Source of the DNA: an uncultured Lachnospiraceae bacterium
GTDB lineage: Bacteria > Bacillota > Clostridia > Lachnospirales > Lachnospiraceae
DNA length: 46,166 nt
Direction of reading: 5' to 3'
Assembly: GCA_947178125.1 (NCBI GenBank)
Contig: CAMWXB010000030.1
Span: forward strand, 1 to 46,166
Positions 9,418 to 17,383 of the stretch are shown in pieces. Within the stretch, counting starts at the first letter, position 1; every line of letters begins with the position of its first letter. The notes beneath the pieces were generated by a model. That model was not told where the DNA came from. It ran no database searches and saw only the letters and a list, made by a program, of their open reading frames with translations. The position numbers and the translations under genes are program-made.

Positions 9418-9810
9418 GTGATTTTTACGAAAGCTGAAATTATGTATGATTTTGCAAAGGATGTCATCAGGCAGTACACTATTTATGCTATCGTGCGTGA
9501 GAACTTTGAGAGCAAGGATTTTAACCAGAGTATGTGGGAAATATGGGATGCTGTCAATATTCTGTATAAGGCGGATTTGGAAGAAAGCCGGCTAAGAGAA
9601 ATAATCAGAAAACTGTCCGAAGAGATAGTTCATAAATATTGGGAATATATTGATGCGCTGATACAGGCTATACAGGATAATTGCCAGGAGCAGAAGGCGA
9701 GAGAGGCCGTTGGCTGCTGTCAGAGGAAGATTGAGATGATGAAGCAAATGGAAATCGTAGATGTGGCGGCATTAAAGGAAATTCGGCAATTAGAAGAACA
9801 GGTATATTGA
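9418..9810 (+). CDS. Small helical protein of the ATPase-methyltransferase operon
   Basis: The 130-residue frame opens at GTG 9418, where GGGGAG overlaps the start; the in-frame ATG at 9442 is an equally possible start. Predicted structure is nearly all helix, with paired Trp/Tyr residues (MWEIWDAVNILY, HKYWEYIDALIQAI) and a lysine- and glutamate-rich tail. It has no motif I recognise. It lies 53 bases after the ATPase-methyltransferase and before two further small genes on the same strand, so it is probably an accessory or regulatory partner. Confidence 0.6.
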   Translation: MIFTKAEIMYDFAKDVIRQYTIYAIVRENFESKDFNQSMWEIWDAVNILYKADLEESRLREIIRKLSEEIVHKYWEYIDALIQAIQDNCQEQKAREAVGCCQRKIEMMKQMEIVDVAALKEIRQLEEQVY

Positions 9811-9886
9811 GATGGCATGATTGAATGAAATATATTTTTGATTATTGAGTTTGATTATCTGTTGGAGCAGACAGGTAGGTGTAAAT

Positions 9887-10162
9887 ATGAAGAGATTACA
9901 AATTGAAGAAGTAAGAAAAGCAAATACGGAACTGGAAGAGTTAACGAATATTTTTGTCAGATGGGGAAATGATTTAAATGGCGGCCAGCAGGTGTCAGAG
10001 ACGCTTTCTGCGTTTGAACTTGGAGGGATAACAGGGAGCAGTGCGGAAGTTGTCGGGAAAGTCCCTTATAGTGGCGGGGGCGCTGCTTTTGACAGTATAC
10101 ATGATGATTTTTCGCCAAGCGGATTTTTAAGAGATTTGATAAGGAAGTATCAGGATGAATAA
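9887..10162 (+). CDS. Small Gly/Ser-rich protein of the same operon
   Basis: ATG 9887 follows AGGTAGG (9873-9879) at good spacing and gives 91 residues; an earlier in-frame start at 9845 lacks a ribosome site. A helical first third (RLQIEEVRKANTELEELTNI) is followed by a flexible glycine-rich middle (GGITGSSAEVVG, SGGGAAF) and a short charged end. No family is recognised. Its last codons overlap the start of the next gene by eight bases, so the two are translationally coupled, as often seen for a small inhibitor and an effector. That role is inference. Confidence 0.6.
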   Translation: MKRLQIEEVRKANTELEELTNIFVRWGNDLNGGQQVSETLSAFELGGITGSSAEVVGKVPYSGGGAAFDSIHDDFSPSGFLRDLIRKYQDE

Positions 10163-10748
10163 GGAATCCACATATGATGAGAACGTACAGATTGAGGTTG
10201 TTCGGCATATTGAAAAGTTATATTATCATTTAGATTCTTTTATGCAGTTTACACGTCAATACAACGAAGGTAAAAATAAAATCTTTGGGATGGGAAATGA
10301 GTTTGAACGTTCTTCTTCAGAATTGATTAATATCCGTGATTCTTTTATGCACTTCATTTTATTTTATGAAGCAGTAGAAAAAGGAGATTCGGAACAGGAA
10401 AAAGAGCAGTGGAATCATATTCAGGAGCATGGGAACAGAGCGGCGAAGGATCAGTTTGTATTTTTTTGTCAAAAGATATTGGAAAAAGATTTGCAGGAAT
10501 GGCTGCTGCTTCTTGAAGAGGACGGACAACATATGGAAGCTGTAAAAGCTACCAGAAGATTGATGCATGAAGTTAAAAATGCCGTTATGGATATAAGAAC
10601 ATCCAGTGCGAATGGAATCAGAATTACGGATGTAAGAATAAAGAAAACGATATCCAATCTGGAAAAGAATCAGAAAGAGTATTGTGAACAATATTATGGG
10701 CTGATTAAAAAAGTCTATGATGAACGGAGACAGGGCTCCATGAAATAA
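10155..10748 (+). CDS. Helical protein with possible HEPN motif, last gene of the operon
   Basis: The 197-residue protein starts at ATG 10155 inside the end of the previous gene. It is all helical. Around residues 55-75 it reads SSSELINIRDSFMHFILFYE, in which RDSFMH fits R-x4-H as found in HEPN RNase folds, with a preceding helix that would supply the acidic residue. Length and helix content fit a HEPN domain plus a coiled tail, but the match is only a motif. An intrinsic terminator follows 33 bases after the stop, so the operon ends here. If HEPN is right, it would be the natural effector of an ATPase-controlled system. Confidence 0.6.
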   Translation: MNKESTYDENVQIEVVRHIEKLYYHLDSFMQFTRQYNEGKNKIFGMGNEFERSSSELINIRDSFMHFILFYEAVEKGDSEQEKEQWNHIQEHGNRAAKDQFVFFCQKILEKDLQEWLLLLEEDGQHMEAVKATRRLMHEVKNAVMDIRTSSANGIRITDVRIKKTISNLEKNQKEYCEQYYGLIKKVYDERRQGSMK

Positions 10749-10780
10749 TACTCGATTTGAATTTATTTGTAATGAAAAGG

Positions 10781-10820
10781 ATTTCCCACAGAGCTCAGTG
10801 GTTTTCTGTGGGAAATTTTT
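10781..10820 (+). terminator. Intrinsic terminator after the ATPase-methyltransferase operon
   Basis: A perfect 12-bp stem (10781-10792 with 10805-10816, ATTTCCCACAGA / TCTGTGGGAAAT) with a 12-base loop is followed by a run of T to 10820. Confidence 0.85.
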
Positions 10821-10903
10821 GATTTATGGTGCAAAAAACTGCATTTTTTTGGATTTGCAGGAGCGTGTCCAAGGCAATCTCATATAGAAGGGAAATGATA
10901 AAC

Positions 10904-13900
10904 ATGCACCCAATATCATCCTTATTCCTATCCCAATCCTATCAAGACGCGTGGGCGGATTACAGCCGTTCTCTGGTAAGCCCGCAGTTTGTGCATTGGG
11001 ATTATGTTATTTTGACAGCATCAAATGAACAGCAGGCGGAAGGGTTCGAAGCGCAGCTCATGGAGCGCCGGCAGGCAGGATTTCTGCCGCTGCAGACCCG
11101 GTTCGCCGTAATTCCGGACCCAATGGGAAAGCGGGTAGGCAGCGGCGGTGCCACATTGGGCGTTCTGAAATATGTGGCGGAGCAGATTGGAAAGGCAGAT
11201 TTCTCCGGTCTGCGTATTCTGGTGATCCATTCCGGCGGTGACAGCAAAAGAGTGCCTCAATATTCGGCATTGGGAAAGCTGTTTTCTCCGGTGCCTCACG
11301 AACTGCCAAACGGTCGGGCATCCACGCTTTTTGACGAATTTATGATTGCGATGGCAACGGTTCCTTCGCGGGTCCGGGAGGGGATGCTGCTTCTTTCCGG
11401 AGATGTACTGCTTCTCTTTAATCCACTTCTGATTGACTATTCTGGTCAAAACGCGGCGGCGATCTCTTTCAAAGAGGATGTAAAAACAGGCAAGAATCAT
11501 GGGGTGTTTTTACGGGGAGAAGACGGAAATGTCAGAAAGTTCATGCATAAGCAGACAGTAGAGACTTTGCGGGAATGTGGGGCGGTCAATGAGCAGGATT
11601 GTGTGGACATTGATACCGGAGCGATTATCTTTTCAAAAGAAATGCTTGCGGCCCTTTATCGAATGATTTCCTGGGAAGGAAAATTCAGCGAAGAACTTTT
11701 TGCGGAGCTGGTCAATGAAAAGGTGCGGCTGTCGCTTTATGGGGATTTTTTATATCCTCTTGCAGCGGATTCTACGCTTGAAGATTTTTACAGGGAAAAT
11801 CCGGAAGGGTCTTTTTGCCCGGAGCTTATGGCAGCGCGGCAAAAAGTATGGGAAGCGCTGCGGCCTTTCCGCATGAAACTCCTGCGGCTGGTGCCCGCAA
11901 AATTCATTCACTTTGGAACCACCGGAGAAATCCTGAAACTGATGAGCAGTGGGGTGGAGGATTATGCAGATCTTGGGTGGAGCAGGCATGTGGGGAGCAG
12001 CTATGACAATCAAGTGGCAGGCTATAACAGCGTGCTTTCCAGCCATGCAGTATGTGGACAGAACTGTTACCTGGAGGTGAGTTATGTCCATCATGGGGCC
12101 GAACTTGGGGATAATGTACTGCTTTCCTATATTGATGTTTATGACGAAAAGATTCCTTCTGACGTGGTAGTGCATGGATTGAAACAGAAAGACGGAAATT
12201 TTGTGGCGCGGATTTACGGAACGGAGGATAATCCCAAATCGGCTTATAGTGACGCAAAAGAAAATAGTACGGGGACAGACAGTTGTATCTTTTTGGGACT
12301 TCCTTTCCGGCAGCTGTTGGAGAACAACGGAATTACCGCAAAGGAATTGTGGGAGGAAGGAGAGGAGCATACTATTTGGAACGCCAGGCTTTATCCTGCC
12401 TGTCCGACCATTCGGGAAGCGCTTCAGGCTTCTTTGAATCTGTATGCGATGACCCGCGGAAAAGGAGATGTTTCGAAATGGCGCAGCCAAAAGAGAAAAA
12501 GTCTTTGTTCCGGTTTTAATGAGGCAGACCCTCATGCCTTGATCGCCTGGGAAAAGCGCATGGGAGAGCTGGTACGGATGGACAGGCTTTCCAAACTGAT
12601 TCAGGCCGGCGGGCAGGCAATGCGGGGAACCGAAATATTGAAAAGCCAAAAGCTTTCGCCCGTTCAGGAGGAATGGTTTGAAAAGCACCTGCAGAGAGCA
12701 GATTTTGGTGAAAAGATACGGCTGCATTATTATATAGGAACCGCGCTTGGCGGTTATGCAGGGGATAAGCAGATTGGAGAATGTTTCCGCTGTATCGGAG
12801 AAGAAGTGCTTGGGGCTACCCTGGAGAATCTTCAGGTAAAAGAGGACTGCCGCATTGTGGCAGCAAAGCACCGGGTGTCTCTTCCGCTTAGAGTCAATTG
12901 GGGCGGCGGCTGGAGCGATACGCCGCCATATTGTAATGAAAAGGGCGGCACGGTTTTAAATGCGGCCATACTGCTTAACGGAAAGAAGCCGGTGGAAGTA
13001 GTGCTTGAAAAACTCCCGGAGCCGAAAATTATTTTTGACAGCCGGGATATGGATGTATATGGAGAATTTGAAGAGATTGCTTCTTTGCAGCAGACAGGCG
13101 ATCCTTATGACCCCTTTGCCCTGCAAAAAGCGGCGCTTTTGGCTTGCGGCATTCTGCCCATGGAAGGCGGGGACCTGAAAGAAATTTTGACCCGCATGGG
13201 CGGCGGTTTTCTGATGCGCTCAGAGGTGACTGGAGTGCCCAAAGGGAGCGGTCTTGGGACAAGCAGTATCTTGGCGGCAGCTTGTGTGAAAGCATTGCTT
13301 GAGTTCACCGGTATTGCGTATGATGAAGAGCAGCTTTACAGTACAGTGCTTTGTATGGAGCAGATCATGTCCACAGGCGGCGGCTGGCAGGACCAGGTGG
13401 GCGGTATTACGGCTGGAATCAAATATACTACTACCGCACCGGGCATCAGGCAGAAGATCAAGGTGCGTCATATCCGGCTTTCGGAGGAGACCCAAAAAGA
13501 GCTGGATGAGAGATTTGCTTTGATCTACACCGGGCAGCGCAGGCTTGCAAGAAACCTGCTCCGGGATGTGGTAGGGAATTACATCGGCAACGAGCCGGAC
13601 ACGGTGTATGCCTTAAATGAGATACAAAAAGTAGCTACCCTGATGGCATTTGAACTTCGCCGGGGACATGTGGATGATTTTGCGCAGCTCCTCAGCCAGC
13701 ATTGGGAGTTATCCCAGAAGATTGACAAGGGAAGTACCAATATTCTGATCGATCAGATTTTTGACAGTATTTCGGATCTGATCGATGGCCGTATGATCTG
13801 TGGTGCAGGCGGAGGAGGCTTCCTGCAGGTGGTTTTGAAGAGAGGAATATCAAAAGGCCAGCTTCATGACAGGCTTAAAGAAGTATTCCAGGACAGTGAT

Positions 13901-13930
13901 ATTGATGTGTGGGATAGTGAGTTGATCTAA
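10904..13930 (+). CDS. fkp: Bifunctional L-fucokinase / fucose-1-phosphate guanylyltransferase
   Basis: The enzyme makes GDP-L-fucose from free fucose in two steps, kinase then guanylyl transfer. The N-terminal half shows the nucleotidyltransferase with RVGSGGATLGVLKY and the fucose pyrophosphorylase signature HSGGDSKRVPQYSALGK. The C-terminal third is a GHMP kinase, with LRVNWGGGWSDTPPY, the ATP loop VPKGSGLGTSS and MICGAGGGGFL. At 1008 residues it is slightly longer than the known Bacteroides Fkp (about 950). I start at ATG 10904, eleven bases after AAGGG; ATG 10895 is too close to it, and the track-long start at 10826 has no site. It is a monocistronic gene between a terminator and a hairpin. 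GDP-fucose would supply fucosylated surface glycans, but no fucosyltransferase is next to it. Confidence 0.88.
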   Translation: MHPISSLFLSQSYQDAWADYSRSLVSPQFVHWDYVILTASNEQQAEGFEAQLMERRQAGFLPLQTRFAVIPDPMGKRVGSGGATLGVLKYVAEQIGKADFSGLRILVIHSGGDSKRVPQYSALGKLFSPVPHELPNGRASTLFDEFMIAMATVPSRVREGMLLLSGDVLLLFNPLLIDYSGQNAAAISFKEDVKTGKNHGVFLRGEDGNVRKFMHKQTVETLRECGAVNEQDCVDIDTGAIIFSKEMLAALYRMISWEGKFSEELFAELVNEKVRLSLYGDFLYPLAADSTLEDFYRENPEGSFCPELMAARQKVWEALRPFRMKLLRLVPAKFIHFGTTGEILKLMSSGVEDYADLGWSRHVGSSYDNQVAGYNSVLSSHAVCGQNCYLEVSYVHHGAELGDNVLLSYIDVYDEKIPSDVVVHGLKQKDGNFVARIYGTEDNPKSAYSDAKENSTGTDSCIFLGLPFRQLLENNGITAKELWEEGEEHTIWNARLYPACPTIREALQASLNLYAMTRGKGDVSKWRSQKRKSLCSGFNEADPHALIAWEKRMGELVRMDRLSKLIQAGGQAMRGTEILKSQKLSPVQEEWFEKHLQRADFGEKIRLHYYIGTALGGYAGDKQIGECFRCIGEEVLGATLENLQVKEDCRIVAAKHRVSLPLRVNWGGGWSDTPPYCNEKGGTVLNAAILLNGKKPVEVVLEKLPEPKIIFDSRDMDVYGEFEEIASLQQTGDPYDPFALQKAALLACGILPMEGGDLKEILTRMGGGFLMRSEVTGVPKGSGLGTSSILAAACVKALLEFTGIAYDEEQLYSTVLCMEQIMSTGGGWQDQVGGITAGIKYTTTAPGIRQKIKVRHIRLSEETQKELDERFALIYTGQRRLARNLLRDVVGNYIGNEPDTVYALNEIQKVATLMAFELRRGHVDDFAQLLSQHWELSQKIDKGSTNILIDQIFDSISDLIDGRMICGAGGGGFLQVVLKRGISKGQLHDRLKEVFQDSDIDVWDSELI

Positions 13931-14403
13931 AAGGGTATATTTTGTTTACATGTAGTAACAATGTAGTAAAAGACTAGCCGGACAGCTTAGATGTAATCTG
14001 TCCGGCTGCTATAGAACAGGAACGAGGTATACTCTTGTATGGGGATTACAGCGAATGATTGATTATATTTATTGAGATAATAGATTATATATTGATAATA
14101 TTTGTTTTTTTTTAATTTATATTTTTTTCATTTCTTTTTGAGTTCATCAATATATTTGCTTTGCATATCTGTTTTGTCATTTAATTCCATAAATATCATT
14201 TGCCAAAAAGCATAAAATATTGTAAAGATAACGTATTGATTTTGTCTTTACCGTATGTTAACATATAGCTGAATTGGATCAGGGTGTCAAAGAATCACCG
14301 ACCTTTGATATAAAGTATTCAAGGTACAAATAAAAATCAATATTTAAAGTGTGTCTTTTGACACCCTCATCCTATTTATATTGTAATGAAAAGGAGTATT
14401 ATT
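13931..14403. other. Gene-free region with two structured elements upstream of relB
   Basis: No gene is supported. A perfect 10-bp hairpin (AGCCGGACAG 13976-13985 with CTGTCCGGCT 13998-14007) just after fkp may end its transcript, although no T-run follows. The middle is very AT-rich. A possible promoter TTGATT (14236-14241), 17 bases, TAACAT (14259-14264) points to the relB gene. Confidence 0.5.
14281..14367. repeat. Long-spaced inverted repeat in the relB leader
   Basis: AGGGTGTCAAAGA (14281-14293) is repeated in reverse complement as TCTTTTGACACCCT (14354-14367), with one extra base and about 60 bases between the arms. It lies between a possible promoter and the relB start, where it could fold in the leader mRNA or be a paired operator for the antitoxin complex. 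It could also be the border of a small mobile cassette. Confidence 0.5.
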
Positions 14404-14664
14404 ATGGCACAGACGTTGGTAAATATCCGTATGGACGAAGAATTAAAAAAGAACATGGAACAGACTTGTCAGGAACTTGGAATGAATATGACTACTGCAA
14501 TTACTATATTTGCTAAGAAGATGACAAGAGAAAAGAGGATTCCGTTTGAAGTATCTGTTGATCCGTTTTATTCTGAAAGTAACATGGCACATTTGCGCAG
14601 AGGTGTAGAAGCTCTTGATGCCGGAAAGGGTGTAGAACACGATATTATTGAGGTAGATGGATGA
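14404..14664 (+). CDS. relB: RelB/DinJ family antitoxin
   Basis: The 86-residue protein starts at ATG 14404, seven bases after AAGGAG (14391-14396). It shows the RelB/DinJ ribbon-helix-helix start (LVNIRMDEELKKNMEQTCQE, then LGMNMTTAITIFAKKM) and the C-terminal toxin-binding tail. It would bind and silence the YoeB-type toxin and repress their shared promoter. Its TGA overlaps the ATG (14661) that would start the toxin in the ancestral frame, the usual coupling for this module. Confidence 0.88.
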   Translation: MAQTLVNIRMDEELKKNMEQTCQELGMNMTTAITIFAKKMTREKRIPFEVSVDPFYSESNMAHLRRGVEALDAGKGVEHDIIEVDG

Positions 14665-14922
14665 AAAAAATTTGGTTTGATAGAGGCATGGGCGGATTAC
14701 ATCTACTGGCAGACGCAGGATAAAAAGGCATTAAAACGTATTAATATGCTGCTGAAAGATATTGAAAGAGGAGATTTTGATGGTATTGGAAAACCCGAGC
14801 CATTGAAGGGAGATTTGAGTGGATTTTGGAGTCGTAGGATTGATGATGTAAATAGGCTGGTGTATCGGATCCGTGGTGATGTAATGGAGATTGTTTCTTG
14901 CAAGGGACATTATGAAGATTAG
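14661..14922 (+). pseudogene. yoeB: Txe/YoeB family toxin, frameshifted after codon 7
   Basis: From TTG 14677 the frame encodes a YoeB/Txe ribosome-dependent mRNA endonuclease (EAWADYIYWQTQDKK, GKPEPLKGDLSGFWSRRID, NRLVYRI and final CKGHYED). The natural start is ATG 14661, overlapping relB, and gives MKKIWFD in a different frame. Removing the single A at 14682 joins the two into MKKIWFDEAWADYIYW, the normal family start. So one inserted base separates the first strand of the fold from the rest. Either the toxin is dead, or it starts weakly at TTG without this strand, or the base is a sequence error. The intact protein would be 86 residues. Confidence 0.8.
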
Positions 14923-15088
14923 GATACGTTATGAGTAAATACAATGTTGATGTGGTTGTAAAAAATATTTAAAATTTTAATAAAAGCCCCCTTCATTTCC
15001 CTTCCTATCTATGATAGAATAAAACACTTATATTGTTTAAACCGGCAAGAATGCAGAGGTCATTGTATTTTATCCAGGGAGGGATTTT

Positions 15089-16543
15089 ATGGTCATAAAA
15101 CATAATTTGTCGGCGCAAAATGCAAATAGAATGTTTGTCCAGACCACGAAGGCAAAAGCTAAAAATATGGAAAAGCTTGCGTCAGGTTATAAAATCAATC
15201 GCGCTGCAGATGATGCAGCAGGATTGTTTATGTCCGAAAAGATGAGACGGCAGGTCAGAGGTCTGTCACAGGCATCTTCTAATTGTCAGGAAGGTATTTC
15301 CCTGGTTCAGATTGCGGATGGTGCGATGGAAGAGGTTCAAGACATGCTGCATCGAGGAAACGAATTATGCGTGAAAGCCGCAAACGGAACGCTGACGGTT
15401 GAGGATAGAAATTATATACATATGGAGATCAGGCAGCTGCTGCGGGAAATTAACGATATCGGAGAAAGAACGACCTATAATGAGATTCCGATACTGCAAG
15501 GGACCGGGTTCCGTTTTATAGAGGATGACCCATCGATCATTGCTGTTGGCGGGCTGCCAGACTGGGTTCCGGTCGGTTCAAAGAATAATCTGAGAGAAGA
15601 GTATACAACACAGGAAACCTATAAATATACGGATGTGAATGGTAATCCGGCAACACAGGTATTTGATATTACGCATGAGGCCGCGACGATAAATTTCAGG
15701 CAGTTTCATGGTTCGGAAAGCCAGATTAAGGAGTTGATCGGAAACGGGTTTTACAGCACATGCTGTACCTGTACCAATCACTATAGTATAAAATTTACAG
15801 GAGGAACTTCCAGTAAATTAGAAGTCAGCGGCAATCATTTCATCTATAATATCGGAATTGAAGGCGCAAAAGATGCTTCTGAACTGATTCAACGTATTAT
15901 ACAGGGGACGGATAATGGCAATCCCCGTGGTCATTTTACGAAAATGGTAGAAGATAAAGGTAAACTGATTGTCTATGATGACCGTTGTAATGCGCCAAGA
16001 CCGCAGCTGCCGGTCGGTAACGGTGTTACAGTTGGGAGCTGGGATGGATGGAAGAACCAGCAATTTTGGATTCGTGCACACGATGTTTATGGCAGATTTG
16101 GTCCGGGAGTTGCCTATTCAATAGATGATGTACAGGACTTTGCCAGAAAACAGGGCGTTCATATACAGGCAGGATGTGAACCGGGGCAGCATATCAATAT
16201 AGCGCTTCCTTTTATATCTACGCCGGTGATGGGAATCAGCCAGGTAGATGCAAGGACACAGGATGGCGCCAGCGCGGGTATCATTGCTTTTAAGAAGGCG
16301 ATAGAATATGTGAGCGACGAAAGAAGCCGAATGGGTGCCTATCAAAACCGCCTGGAACACACCATAAATAATTTAGATAATGTAGTCGAAAATACACAGG
16401 CGTCCGAATCCAGAATTCGTGATGCGGACATAGCGAAGCTGATGGTAGAATTTGTAACGAAACAGATTTTATCACAGACAGGGCAGGCAATGCTGGTTCA
16501 GAGTAATCAGAGCAGAAATGGGATATTGAGCCTGTTGCAATGA
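15089..16543 (+). CDS. Flagellin with large cysteine-containing central domain
   Basis: The 484-residue protein is a flagellar filament subunit. Residues 1-140 match the N-terminal D0/D1 helices (VIKHNLSAQNANRMF, KLASGYKINRAADDAAGLF). Residues about 395-484 match the C-terminal D1/D0 (SRMGAYQNRLEHTINNLDN, ESRIRDADIAKLMVEF). The middle 230 residues form an extra surface domain containing FYSTCCTCTNHYSIKF, an unusual Cys-Cys-x-Cys cluster for flagellin. The usual QRVRELAVQAANGT region, part of the TLR5 contact in other flagellins, reads HRGNELCVKAANGT here. GGAGG lies at 15079-15083 before ATG 15089. A terminator follows directly, so it is probably monocistronic. Confidence 0.9.
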   Translation: MVIKHNLSAQNANRMFVQTTKAKAKNMEKLASGYKINRAADDAAGLFMSEKMRRQVRGLSQASSNCQEGISLVQIADGAMEEVQDMLHRGNELCVKAANGTLTVEDRNYIHMEIRQLLREINDIGERTTYNEIPILQGTGFRFIEDDPSIIAVGGLPDWVPVGSKNNLREEYTTQETYKYTDVNGNPATQVFDITHEAATINFRQFHGSESQIKELIGNGFYSTCCTCTNHYSIKFTGGTSSKLEVSGNHFIYNIGIEGAKDASELIQRIIQGTDNGNPRGHFTKMVEDKGKLIVYDDRCNAPRPQLPVGNGVTVGSWDGWKNQQFWIRAHDVYGRFGPGVAYSIDDVQDFARKQGVHIQAGCEPGQHINIALPFISTPVMGISQVDARTQDGASAGIIAFKKAIEYVSDERSRMGAYQNRLEHTINNLDNVVENTQASESRIRDADIAKLMVEFVTKQILSQTGQAMLVQSNQSRNGILSLLQ

Positions 16544-16568
16544 TTTGTGATATGAAAAAGAAGAATGT

Positions 16569-16604
16569 GCCTCTGGTCAAAAAAGAACCGGAGGCGTTTT
16601 GTTT
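16569..16604 (+). terminator. Intrinsic terminator after the first flagellin gene
   Basis: GCCTCTGGT (16569-16577) pairs with ACCGGAGGC (16587-16595), one G-T pair, followed by GTTTTGTTT. It lies 26 bases after the flagellin stop. Confidence 0.8.
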
Positions 16605-16714
16605 CTGTCCCAAGTTACAGAAAGCCACATATTTTTATTTAAATGTCCTGTAAAAGGACACACATTTGTTTCAAATATAATACAATATTTGTGTCAAAGG
16701 GTATGGAGAAAAAT

Positions 16715-16954
16715 ATGGCACGAATAATTGATTATCATGTACAAAATATTGTTGGAAATAACATCAAAAAGTACCGTTTGGAACTTGGAATGAGCCAAAA
16801 GGAATTATCAGACAGGCTGGAGACTTACGCCATCTATATTTGCCGAGGCTCCATTTCCAGAATAGAAAGCCATGAACGCACTGTAACAGATTTTGAATTA
16901 AGGGCAATGGCGAAGGTTCTGAACGTGTCAATAGAAGATTTGCTGGAAGAATAG
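16715..16954 (+). CDS. Small XRE-family HTH regulator
   Basis: Starting at ATG 16715, six bases after GGAG (16705-16708), this 79-residue protein is almost only a Cro/C1-type helix-turn-helix (NIKKYRLELGMSQKELSDRL ... CRGSISRIESHERTVTDFEL, then LNVSIEDLLEE). It probably binds DNA as a dimer. TATAAT at 16676-16681 is a candidate -10. Directly beside it are an inverted TGTCCT/AGGACA pair (16644-16660) and ACAATATTTGTG (16683-16694), both possible operators. It lies next to the flagellin gene but nothing shows that it controls it. Confidence 0.8.
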   Translation: MARIIDYHVQNIVGNNIKKYRLELGMSQKELSDRLETYAIYICRGSISRIESHERTVTDFELRAMAKVLNVSIEDLLEE

Positions 16955-17017
16955 TCATGACACTTTAATGTTTTTCTTTTATTGAATATTTGGAGTGGCA
17001 GTTAGAAGGATATGGTT

Positions 17018-17383
17018 ATGAAAACGTTGAATGAGATTCTGAGAGACCTAAGGGAAGATCATGATATGAAACAGGAAACAATTGCCAAATATCTCGGCAT
17101 ATCTCAACAGGCTTATTCTAATTACGAAAACGGACATCGTGAAATCCCTGTTATGGCGGTAAAATCGCTTGCACAACTTTATAAAGTCAGTACGGATTAT
17201 TTGCTGCGCTCTGATGCGAATTATACCGGCAGCCTGGATGTAAATAATATTTATGTCGATGGAGTTACTATGCGCGATATCATTGTTGATATGCAGACGT
17301 TAAAGGATACAGAACGTAAAGATCTGGTAAAGTATATTCAGTTTTTGTGTCAGGACGAGAAACAGGGAGGCCGTCGGCGATAG
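17018..17383 (+). CDS. XRE-family HTH regulator, copy 1
   Basis: The 121-residue protein has an N-terminal Cro/C1 helix-turn-helix (ILRDLREDHDMKQETIAKYL, SQQAYSNYENGHREIP, YKVSTDYLL) and a short acidic C-terminal part with DIIVDMQTLKDTERKDLVKY. I take ATG 17018, seven bases after AAGGA (17006-17010), over ATG 17012, which is only one base from it. A paralogue with the same plan follows 490 bases downstream. The C-terminal segment is shared by both and may serve dimerisation. Confidence 0.8.
   Translation: MKTLNEILRDLREDHDMKQETIAKYLGISQQAYSNYENGHREIPVMAVKSLAQLYKVSTDYLLRSDANYTGSLDVNNIYVDGVTMRDIIVDMQTLKDTERKDLVKYIQFLCQDEKQGGRRR

Noticed and set aside
11750..12871. Long 373-codon minus-strand frame inside fkp
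   Set aside because: It is antisense to a clear enzyme with conserved motifs and has no family features.
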